Shown one piece after another: positions 1 to 6,222 of a DNA stretch of 15,571 bases. The notes below the pieces were generated by a model, which did not search any database, was not told the DNA's origin, and saw only the letters and a program-made list of their open reading frames with translations. Position 1 is the stretch's first letter; every line of letters begins with the position of its first letter. Both the position numbers and the translations under genes were made by a program. Origin of the DNA: Gallionella sp. UBA6045 (lineage in GTDB: Bacteria; Pseudomonadota; Gammaproteobacteria; Burkholderiales; Gallionellaceae); the NCBI GenBank assembly GCA_002429165.1, contig DIYV01000069.1, positions 14,703 to 30,273 of the forward strand, written 5' to 3'.

Positions 1-909
1 GACAAGCGCATCGTCAACCGGCGCACGGTTGAAGCCTTGATCCGCGCGGGTGCGTTCGACAGCCTCAACGACCATCGCGCCAGCCTGATGGCCAGCGTGG
101 ATGCGGCTTTGGCGAGCGCCGACCAGCAGGCGCGCGCGGCGAACCAGAACAGCCTGTTCGGGCACGACGAGGGCGATGTCGCGCTGATCGTGAAATATGC
201 CGATGTGCCGCGCTGGCGATTGCGCGAACAGCTTGCCCATGAAAAAGCCAGCCTGGGAATCTATCTGGGCGGTCATCCGTACCAGGAATATGCCGATGAG
301 CTGGCCAACTTCATCAGGGTGAAGCTGGCCGACCTGACACCGCAATTTGTCGGGCAATCCAACGGCTCCGCAGGCGGTTCGGGGCATGGTTCCGGATATG
401 GCTCGCGGCGCGGCGTACCGGTGGTGCTGGCCGGTATCGTGGCCGGGCTGCGCATCCAGCAAACCCGGCGCGGACGCATGGCGATCGTCACGCTCGATGA
501 CGGCAGCGCGCAGGTCGAGCTGACCCTGTTCAATGAAATCTACGAGGCCAACCGCCCGTGGATACGCGAGGATGAATTGCTGGTAGTGCGCGGCACGGCC
601 AAGCTGGATGAATATTCCGGCAACGTGCGCGTGAGCGGTGAAGAGCTGTTCGACTTCGCAACGGCACGTTCCCACTTCGCGCAACAACTGGCCCTGCGCT
701 GCAACGGCAACGCCAGCATCGGGCAGCTCAAAAAATTATTTACCCCGTATCGCGAGGGCAAGTGCCCGGTGCAAATTCACTACCACAACGATAACGCAAG
801 CTGCCAGCTGCGTCTGGGCGAGGCCTGGCAAGTGACCTTGCACGAAGACCTGCTGCACGATCTGCGCGACCTGTTGCAGGCGGAAAACGTGAAGGTGGTT
901 TACGGTTGA
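1..909 (+). CDS. dnaE: DNA polymerase III alpha subunit, C-terminal part (5' end outside window)
   Basis: The reading frame is open from base 1 and ends at TGA 907-909, so about 302 C-terminal residues of a protein that is usually about 1150-1170 residues are visible. The motifs fit bacterial DnaE: the helix-hairpin-helix tail ending in an RAGAFDSL-type stretch, the NQNSLFG segment, and the EKASLGIYLGGHPY segment. An OB-fold follows (VVLAGIVAGLRIQQTRRG through the ELTLFNEIYE and VRGTAK strands), then the C-terminal tau-binding region. DnaE is the catalytic replicative polymerase subunit; the polymerase and PHP domains lie upstream of the window. A Gly/Ser-rich linker (bases about 358-414) separates the hairpin region from the OB-fold. 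The gene is convergent with the restriction island and appears intact up to its stop. Confidence 0.96.
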   Translation, partial: DKRIVNRRTVEALIRAGAFDSLNDHRASLMASVDAALASADQQARAANQNSLFGHDEGDVALIVKYADVPRWRLREQLAHEKASLGIYLGGHPYQEYADELANFIRVKLADLTPQFVGQSNGSAGGSGHGSGYGSRRGVPVVLAGIVAGLRIQQTRRGRMAIVTLDDGSAQVELTLFNEIYEANRPWIREDELLVVRGTAKLDEYSGNVRVSGEELFDFATARSHFAQQLALRCNGNASIGQLKKLFTPYREGKCPVQIHYHNDNASCQLRLGEAWQVTLHEDLLHDLRDLLQAENVKVVYG

Positions 910-949
910 AATTTATGCGCGGTGTTGAAACAAGTGGAATGACTTTGGG

Positions 950-973
950 CGCTTGGCCGGTTCCGACCAAGCG
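950..973. terminator. Stem-loop between convergent dnaE and metallopeptidase genes, possible terminator
   Basis: CGCTTGG (950-956) pairs perfectly with CCAAGCG (967-973) across a 10-base spacer that can pair further (CGG with CCG). It sits in the 82-base gap between two converging stop codons, where a bidirectional terminator is expected. No T-tract follows on either strand, so intrinsic termination is not assured and Rho could be needed. Confidence 0.35.
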
Positions 974-991
974 ACCTGTCAAAACGCGAGA

Positions 992-1708
992 TCAATAACC
1001 CCAATCCTCATGCCTGACCGGCAGCCTGTTCAACTGATCTTTATAGAACTTCCATTTCGGCATGAACTGATCCATCAAGGTCGTGAAACGTTGGTTATGC
1101 GTCGGCTCCAGCAAGTGAGCCAACTCATGCACGACGATGTACTCAAGACACTCCGGTGGTTTCTTGGCCAAGTCTGTATTGAGGCGGATGTTCTTGGAGT
1201 CGTGGCTACAGCTTCCCCACTTCGTTTTCATCTTCTGCACGAAACAGCGCCCAACTTTCACACCCATCAGCGATTCCCATTTTGCGATCAACAGCGGGAG
1301 CGCTGTTTTGAGTTGCTCGCGATACCACGCTTCGAGGATTTCCTGTTTTTTCTCGTGGCTCGTTGCGGGGCGTATGCGCAGGATCATCTTGCTGTGCTTG
1401 AGCTCAACTTCAGGCGCAGCATCCTGTTCTTCTATTTTGAGCAGGTAGCGTTTCCCCCAAAGGTAATGGCTTTCGCGGTCCAGGTATTCGCGCGGCGTTT
1501 CACGTTCCTGCTCGCGCAGCTTTTTCTGCTGACTCTTGATCCAGCCGAGCTTGGTGATGGCAAACACGCGGATGGTATCGAGATCCATCCGTAACGGCGC
1601 GGAGATGCGCACCCTTCCTGCTGGTGGATAAACGCTCAGGTGAATGTTTTTGATATCCTTCTGCACCACGTCCACCGCGATCTCGCCCAGATTGATCTGC
1701 GTGACCAT
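992..1708 (-). CDS. YgjP-type (DUF45) zinc metallopeptidase linked to hsdR
   Basis: The 238-residue protein carries the YgjP/DUF45 signature. A KTKWGSC block (161-167) is followed by the zinc-binding helix VVHELAHLLEPTHNQRF, with HExxH at residues 194-198 and a third His at 204. No signal peptide or membrane segment is visible, so it is probably cytoplasmic. The family resembles SprT/M48 gluzincins; substrates are largely unknown. Its start codon shares one base with the hsdR stop (TGATG at 1710-1706), which implies translational coupling, and it is the last gene of the hsdR unit. Genes of this family are often found next to type I restriction genes, but no role in restriction is established. 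It could trim or turn over the R subunit; that is speculation. Confidence 0.9.
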   Translation of the reverse strand: MVTQINLGEIAVDVVQKDIKNIHLSVYPPAGRVRISAPLRMDLDTIRVFAITKLGWIKSQQKKLREQERETPREYLDRESHYLWGKRYLLKIEEQDAAPEVELKHSKMILRIRPATSHEKKQEILEAWYREQLKTALPLLIAKWESLMGVKVGRCFVQKMKTKWGSCSHDSKNIRLNTDLAKKPPECLEYIVVHELAHLLEPTHNQRFTTLMDQFMPKWKFYKDQLNRLPVRHEDWGY

Positions 1709-4700
1709 CAGTATTCCTTCTGCTGACGGATGATGAGGAAGATGCGTTCAACATCCTCCACATTTTTCAAAATTGCGAGCAAGGCTGCCTTGATGACATT
1801 CTCTTTTGGTTGCACTCCACGCCAGTCATTCGGTCTAACGTGTTTAACCGTCTCATCGATTCTGATTGCCAGCTCAAGCGTTCCATCCTTCATGGTAGTT
1901 TCATACGATGCGGACGGTTCCGCTACACGGAACGTGCCACCGGAAGACAGCCCTTGCATGAGCATGTTATAGAGCGCACGCCGTCCCGGTGTATTCAGTT
2001 GCACAGGCGTATCCTCGGCCTGACCCGCCTCCACCCTTTTCACCAGCTCGGCGATCCGATTCAGGTATGCCTCATACTCGATTGCTTTCGCTTTACGCGC
2101 GGCGATAATCTCATCCAGCAGCGTGGACATCTTGTCGTAAAACGCCGGGTCGCTCAGGTGTTCCTTGATGATCTTCTTGCGGACGTTGTTCTCGATGCTT
2201 TCGGCAATCGCATCCTTGTTACCCTTCAGCCCGCCAAGCCGGCTGTTGATCGCATTCGCAATGCCGGTCTTCACGATCAGCTCCAGCAGCGGCATGTCGT
2301 CGAACGGTGAAATCGGTCTCGGCTCATCGGCTTCGATATAGGTATCGATCAGGTGCCGCATGTCCGCCTCGTAGGCTTTCAGGTCGAGGCTTTCTCCGCT
2401 GGCGTTGCGGATGATCTCGCGCAGCTTGAGGTAGCGATCCAGCGACTGCTTGATGCGCTGTATTTCGGTAGCGCTGTAACCCGCTCTTCCCAACTCGTCC
2501 GCAATGTTGGCGTAGGCGCGCACCAGCGCCACCGTCCCCTTGTAGAGCGCAACTCGCTGCGGCTCATGCTCCGTCAAATCCTCCGCAATCTCGGTATTGC
2601 CGCAGAAATAATGGATGTGCTCCAGTTCGCCTTGCGGCGGCTTTACCGGCTCGCATAGCATCTCAACGGTGTTCAGCGCATTGTCCAGCCGCTCGCGACC
2701 CTTGCTCAAACGTTCTTGCAGCAGAATTTCGGGATCGGCACCGCCAGCGCTGTGATCCAGTTCGGAGGTATAGACTTGCAGCGCGCCGGTGCCTTGCTCG
2801 TTGACCAGTTTCTTGAACAAATCCTTATAGTCCACGATGTAGCCGAAATCCTTGTCGTCGCCGTCCAGCCGGTTGGTGCGGCAGATCGCCTGAAACAAGC
2901 CGTGGTCCTGCATCGATTTGTCGATGTAGAGATAAGTGCAGCTTGGCGCGTCGAAGCCCGTAAGCAGCTTGTCCACCACCACCAGCAGCTTCATGTTGGC
3001 GGGCTGCTCCCTGAACATCTTCTTGGCGTAATCCTCGTAAGCCTCGGTATTCGCCATACCCTTGTCTTTGAGCAGTGCGGTGTAGGTGTTGTAGATGTAC
3101 AGTTTGTCCGTCTCGGTGTTCGCGCCGGTATCTTCCAGCGTGGCATCTCTTGTCTGCGGATTGTAGGAAGTGACTACCGCGCATTTGCTCTTGAACACCG
3201 TCTTCTGGAACAGATCGAAATACTTGCACGCCTCGTAGATGCTGGAGGCAACGAGAATGGCGTTGCCGCGCTCGTTGCTCAGCCGCGGCTTCACGCTGAA
3301 GTCGAAAATGATGTCTTCCACCACGCGCTCCATGCGCGATCGCGAACTCAGCACCTTCTGCATCGTGCCCCACTGCTCGCGCAGTGCGGCCTTTTGCCAG
3401 TCGTTCAGTGCACGGGTCTTGGCCTCGAACCACGCGTCGATCTTGTCTTCGGAACCCAGGCTCTGGTCGATGTCACGCGCTTCATACACGAGGTCGAGCA
3501 CCACCTCATCCTCCACCGCCTCGCTGAATTTGTAGGTGTGGATGTAGCCGCCGAACACTTCCATGCTGGTCTGCTTGTCCTTCTTCAACAGCGGTGTTCC
3601 GGTGAAGCCGATGAACACTGCATTCGGCATCAGCGCCTTCATCGTGCGGTGCAGCTTGCCGCTCTGGGTGCGGTGGCACTCGTCCACGAACACGAAAATC
3701 TCGCCCACGGTCGGGCTGGGCTGGGCTTTCAGTTCCTCGATGAACTGCTCGAAGTCTTCCACATTCTTCTTGCCAAACTTGTGCACGAGCGAGCACAGCA
3801 GTCGCGGCGTCGCCTGTCCCAGCTTGGACATCAGGTCGCGCCCGCTGGTCGCGCGGGTCATCGGATGTCCGGCATCGGTGAACACATCCTTGATCTGCTT
3901 ATCGAGCTCGTCGCGGTCGGTGATAATCACCACGCGCGCATCCGGCTTGTTCTCCAGTATCCATTTCGCCAGCAGCACCATCACGATGCTCTTGCCGCTT
4001 CCCTGCGTGTGCCAGATGATGCCGCCCTCGCGTCTATGCACATGATCCTGCGCCGCCTTGATGCCGAAATACTGGTGTACGCGCGGCAGCTTCTTCACGC
4101 CGCCATCGAACAGCACGAAGTCGTGCATCAATTCGATCAGCCGCTGCTTGTTGGACATCTTGAGCAGATATTTATCCAGCTTGAAGCGGCTGTTGTCCGA
4201 CTCGTCCTCTTTCCACTTCAGGAAATATTTTTCCTCGGTCTTGATCGTGCCGAATTGCAGCCCCTCGGAGTCATTGCCCGCGAAGATGAACTGCACTGTA
4301 CTGAAAAACCACTCGTTGAATTCCGGCTGCTGGTTGGAAATATTCTGGCGTATGCCGTCGCCAATCGAGATGCGGCTGTTCTTCAACTCCAGCACTCCCA
4401 CCGCGATGCCATTCACGTACAGCACCAGATCGGGCCGCCGTTCGTGGTTGCCGTGCAGCGTCACTTCCTCGGCAATCGCGAAATCATTTTGCGTTGCGTT
4501 GTCCCAGTTGATTAACTTGACGTCCTCGTTGTTTTCGCCCGCTGCCGCCTGCACCTGCACGCCGTAGCGCAACAGGCTGTACACCGCCTTGTTGTTGTCG
4601 TAGAGACTGCGGTTGGGATTGTTCGCTTCGGTGCGCAAACGGTCGAGCGCGCGGCTGATCTGCGCCGCGCTGTAACCGCACTTGGTGAGATAGGCCGTGA

Positions 4701-4848
4701 GCAAGCCTTGCTCGATGTTGCTGTTGCCATTGCCATCGAACCCGGATCGGTCAGTCCAGTCGCCGAGATACTCGTACTTCAACTCATCGCGGAACAAGGC
4801 GATGACGCGGTTTTGTGTTGCACGTTCTGCTTGTCCGATCACACTCAT
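1708..4848 (-). CDS. hsdR: Type I restriction endonuclease, R subunit
   Basis: The 1046-residue protein has the full HsdR layout. The N-terminal PD-(D/E)xK nuclease shows RPD at 138-140 and ELK at 154-156. A superfamily 2 motor follows: Walker A TQGSGKS (281-287), DECH box (389-392), TGTPL motif III (416-420), TGFDAP (630-635) and QAICRTNR motif VI (653-660). A long helical C-terminal region for binding the methyltransferase completes it. In complex with HsdM and HsdS it translocates DNA using ATP and cuts unmethylated DNA far from the recognition site. The length is normal for the family, and no frameshift or missing catalytic residue is seen. AGGGG lies about 10 bases before the ATG at 4848. 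It starts 25 bases after the DUF4325 gene and overlaps the metallopeptidase gene, so the three are probably co-transcribed. Confidence 0.97.
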   Translation of the reverse strand: MSVIGQAERATQNRVIALFRDELKYEYLGDWTDRSGFDGNGNSNIEQGLLTAYLTKCGYSAAQISRALDRLRTEANNPNRSLYDNNKAVYSLLRYGVQVQAAAGENNEDVKLINWDNATQNDFAIAEEVTLHGNHERRPDLVLYVNGIAVGVLELKNSRISIGDGIRQNISNQQPEFNEWFFSTVQFIFAGNDSEGLQFGTIKTEEKYFLKWKEDESDNSRFKLDKYLLKMSNKQRLIELMHDFVLFDGGVKKLPRVHQYFGIKAAQDHVHRREGGIIWHTQGSGKSIVMVLLAKWILENKPDARVVIITDRDELDKQIKDVFTDAGHPMTRATSGRDLMSKLGQATPRLLCSLVHKFGKKNVEDFEQFIEELKAQPSPTVGEIFVFVDECHRTQSGKLHRTMKALMPNAVFIGFTGTPLLKKDKQTSMEVFGGYIHTYKFSEAVEDEVVLDLVYEARDIDQSLGSEDKIDAWFEAKTRALNDWQKAALREQWGTMQKVLSSRSRMERVVEDIIFDFSVKPRLSNERGNAILVASSIYEACKYFDLFQKTVFKSKCAVVTSYNPQTRDATLEDTGANTETDKLYIYNTYTALLKDKGMANTEAYEDYAKKMFREQPANMKLLVVVDKLLTGFDAPSCTYLYIDKSMQDHGLFQAICRTNRLDGDDKDFGYIVDYKDLFKKLVNEQGTGALQVYTSELDHSAGGADPEILLQERLSKGRERLDNALNTVEMLCEPVKPPQGELEHIHYFCGNTEIAEDLTEHEPQRVALYKGTVALVRAYANIADELGRAGYSATEIQRIKQSLDRYLKLREIIRNASGESLDLKAYEADMRHLIDTYIEADEPRPISPFDDMPLLELIVKTGIANAINSRLGGLKGNKDAIAESIENNVRKKIIKEHLSDPAFYDKMSTLLDEIIAARKAKAIEYEAYLNRIAELVKRVEAGQAEDTPVQLNTPGRRALYNMLMQGLSSGGTFRVAEPSASYETTMKDGTLELAIRIDETVKHVRPNDWRGVQPKENVIKAALLAILKNVEDVERIFLIIRQQKEY

Positions 4849-4873
4849 CCCGCTTCACCCCTATGAATGACAA

Positions 4874-5884
4874 CTACTCAAGCCGCCCCGTCGCCCGCTT
4901 CACCATGTTCCCGACCTCCGCTGTCAGGTTGATCGGCAACAGCTTCGTCCCCGGATGGGCTTGCTGGAAAACGCGAAACACTTCATCGGCAAATGCCTGG
5001 CCGATCTCTTCCACGCCGGCGAAGTCGAGCACAACGGTCAGGAACCGTTCAAAACGCAGGGTGAGGCGCTTGGCCTGCGAGCGCGAAACCAGTTTCTCCC
5101 CCTCATGCTGCGCCAGTTTCACCGGCACGATGGTCCTGGAGAAAGTATATTCCTCCGGCGCGGCGAACTGGTCGAACACCTCTTTCAGGTTGCGCGTGCT
5201 GTCGTTGGCCAGGCGCATCAATACCACGGTGCCTGGGGCATCGGCAGCGCGCTCCAGCAGCACGTCCGTGCCCCAATCGTCATGCACGAAATGCAGCTTG
5301 CCGGAACGGATGTCATAAGCATCCATCACCTTGGACGAAAAGAAAATCCCCTCGCCCGTGTGGTTCACCGGATCGGTGGTCAGCTTGCCCTTGGCCAGCT
5401 CCAGGATCGCCTCGCGTGGATCATACAAATTCATCGCGCGCTGAATCTTGAGAAAAATGCCCTCGCCCTCGTCGGCGACATACACCGAAGTATTCAGCGC
5501 ATCGCGCACCAGCCCCACCATCACCTTTGCCGAACCGGAATGGTCTATCGCATTGTTCACCATCTCCGTCACGGCGTAATGCCAGATGTCGCGTACATTG
5601 AGCGGCAAGTCCGCCAGATGCGGCGCAACCAGCTCGCGCCACACCCGGTCTTCATTCAGCCCGGCACGCTTGTATACCTGCCGCGCATCGGCCTGCACCG
5701 CCAACAGATAGCGCACGCCGCGCCCCACGCCGGTAGAAGTGACAACGCCTTCCCGCTTCAGCTTCGCCAGCCAGGCGCTGGCGGACTGGCGCGATACGCT
5801 ATGCTGCTGCGCCAGCCGGGCAGCGACATTACCCCCGTCATGGGCAATGGCGTCGAGTATGGTGCGGCGCAGGTCGGCGGTCAT
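4874..5884 (-). CDS. HTH - GHKL ATPase - STAS-like DUF4325 protein, candidate regulator of the hsdR unit
   Basis: The 336-residue protein has three parts. Residues 1-65 look like a winged helix-turn-helix (SVSRQSASAWLAKLKREGVV followed by a Gly/Arg wing). Residues about 95-225 are a GHKL/anti-sigma-type ATP-binding fold, with an N-box TEMVNNAIDHSGS (E107, N110, N111, D114), G1 box DEGEG (138-142) and G2 box TGEGIFFSSK (176-185). Residues about 255-336 match the STAS-like DUF4325 domain. In partner-switching systems the kinase and STAS domains are usually separate proteins; here they are fused to a DNA-binding-like domain. No His-kinase phosphoacceptor domain or membrane segment is seen. It is the first gene of the unit with hsdR and the metallopeptidase. 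An in-frame TGA lies three codons upstream, so ATG 5884 is the only plausible start, yet no Shine-Dalgarno sequence precedes it. A regulatory role is inferred from domains and context. Confidence 0.85.
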   Translation of the reverse strand: MTADLRRTILDAIAHDGGNVAARLAQQHSVSRQSASAWLAKLKREGVVTSTGVGRGVRYLLAVQADARQVYKRAGLNEDRVWRELVAPHLADLPLNVRDIWHYAVTEMVNNAIDHSGSAKVMVGLVRDALNTSVYVADEGEGIFLKIQRAMNLYDPREAILELAKGKLTTDPVNHTGEGIFFSSKVMDAYDIRSGKLHFVHDDWGTDVLLERAADAPGTVVLMRLANDSTRNLKEVFDQFAAPEEYTFSRTIVPVKLAQHEGEKLVSRSQAKRLTLRFERFLTVVLDFAGVEEIGQAFADEVFRVFQQAHPGTKLLPINLTAEVGNMVKRATGRLE

Positions 5885-5886
5885 AT

Positions 5887-5958
5887 GTAAAGGTCAGGGG
5901 CAATAAACGTAAAGAGGAAACGGCTTAATTGTAAAGCATTGACGCCTGAAACGTAAAG
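5887..5958 (-). promoter_or_regulatory. Four CTTTAC direct repeats with exact 22-base period, candidate operator array
   Basis: Read on the minus strand, CTTTAC occurs at 5958-5953, 5936-5931, 5914-5909 and 5892-5887, so the starts are exactly 22 bases apart. Two copies extend to CTTTACGTTT, one reads CTTTACAATT, and the last runs CTTTACATATG into the start codon of the HTH/ATPase/DUF4325 gene. Twenty-two bases is close to two helical turns, placing all four boxes on one DNA face as expected for cooperative binding. The intervening 16 bases are not conserved, which argues against simple tandem duplication. The adjacent HTH protein is the obvious candidate binder (autoregulation), but this is untested. 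Confidence 0.7.
5928..5957 (-). promoter_or_regulatory. Candidate sigma-70 promoter for the DUF4325-hsdR unit
   Basis: On the minus strand, TTTACG (5957-5952) and TACAAT (5933-5928) are separated by 18 bases. They match the -35 consensus at 4 of 6 and the -10 consensus at 5 of 6 positions. Both boxes overlap CTTTAC repeats, so a protein bound to the repeats would block or reposition RNA polymerase. The predicted transcript would have a leader of roughly 35 bases without a Shine-Dalgarno sequence. Confidence 0.4.
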
Positions 5959-5968
5959 CAGGATCCGG

Positions 5969-6006
5969 GCGCTATTTTAGATTTTTGGCAAAAACTAAAA
6001 TAGCGC
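5969..6006. repeat. Long near-perfect hairpin upstream of the repeat array
   Basis: GCGCTATTTTAG (5969-5980) and CTAAAATAGCGC (5995-6006) are perfect 12-base inverted repeats. The interval adds TTTTT (5982-5986) and AAAAA (5990-5994) around a GGC loop, with A5981 as the only bulge, giving about 17 pairs. It lies 10 bases upstream of the CTTTAC array, between the hsdS terminator and the DUF4325 gene. It could be a protein-binding dyad, a cruciform-forming site, or a leader hairpin if transcription starts further upstream. Confidence 0.6.
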
Positions 6007-6058
6007 AGGGCGTTAATTTAGAGGCCGCGTCATTCCGGGCTTGCACCAAAGGTACGCA

Positions 6059-6088
6059 ATTTTCTATGCGGTAATACCGCATGAAAAT
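6059..6088. repeat. Palindrome with 14-base arms, operator-like
   Basis: ATGCGGTA (6066-6073) and TACCGCAT (6075-6082) are perfect inverted repeats around A6074. ATTTTC (6059-6064) and GAAAAT (6083-6088) extend the symmetry with one unpaired T at 6065. The element lies in the gap between the hsdMS terminator and the hsdR unit. It may be an operator; no U-tract supports termination. Confidence 0.5.
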
Positions 6089-6108
6089 GGACAGACCAGG
6101 AATCCAGC

Positions 6109-6138
6109 AAAACAAAAAACTGGCGCGCTTGCGCGCCA
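6109..6138 (-). terminator. Rho-independent terminator of the hsdM-hsdS unit
   Basis: On the minus strand, TGGCGCGC (6138-6131) pairs perfectly with GCGCGCCA (6128-6121). The stem is followed by G, six T (6119-6114), G, and four T (6112-6109). This GC-rich stem with a T-tract, about 85 bases after the hsdS stop, is the classic arrangement. It separates hsdMS transcription from the DUF4325-hsdR-metallopeptidase unit downstream. Confidence 0.8.
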
Positions 6139-6147
6139 CCAAGCAAG

Positions 6148-6220
6148 GTAGGGTGGATAAGCGCAGCGCATCCACCTTGATGTCTGATTTGGTGGATGCG
6201 CTATCGCTTATCCACCCTAC
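6148..6220. repeat. REPIN-like element: two inverted REP palindromes with GTAG ends
   Basis: The left arm (6148-6176) and right arm (6191-6220) are inverted repeats of 29 and 30 bases that differ only by a C versus AT at one place, separated by a 14-base spacer. Each arm is itself a palindrome (GGTGGAT paired with ATCCACC) and begins with GTAG at its outer end. This is the arrangement of REP doublets mobilised by RAYT/TnpA-REP transposases. No such transposase is in the window. The right end lies two bases beyond the hsdS stop codon. Confidence 0.8.
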
Positions 6221-6222
6221 AT

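Noticed and set aside
2716..4515. 599-codon open frame on the plus strand
   Set aside because: It lies wholly antisense to hsdR, whose motifs are intact. The translation is rich in His, Leu and Val typical of a reverse-strand shadow and has no recognisable domain.
5887..5958. Plasmid-type iterons (replication origin)
   Set aside because: The 22-base period resembles iterons, but only 6-10 bases per unit are conserved. There is no Rep gene, and the array lies directly at a regulator's start codon, so an operator is the better reading.
6148..6220. CRISPR repeat or transposon terminal inverted repeats
   Set aside because: There are only two arms, in inverted orientation with a 14-base spacer, each self-palindromic and GTAG-ended. 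This fits a REP doublet, not a CRISPR array, and nothing is enclosed that could be a transposon.
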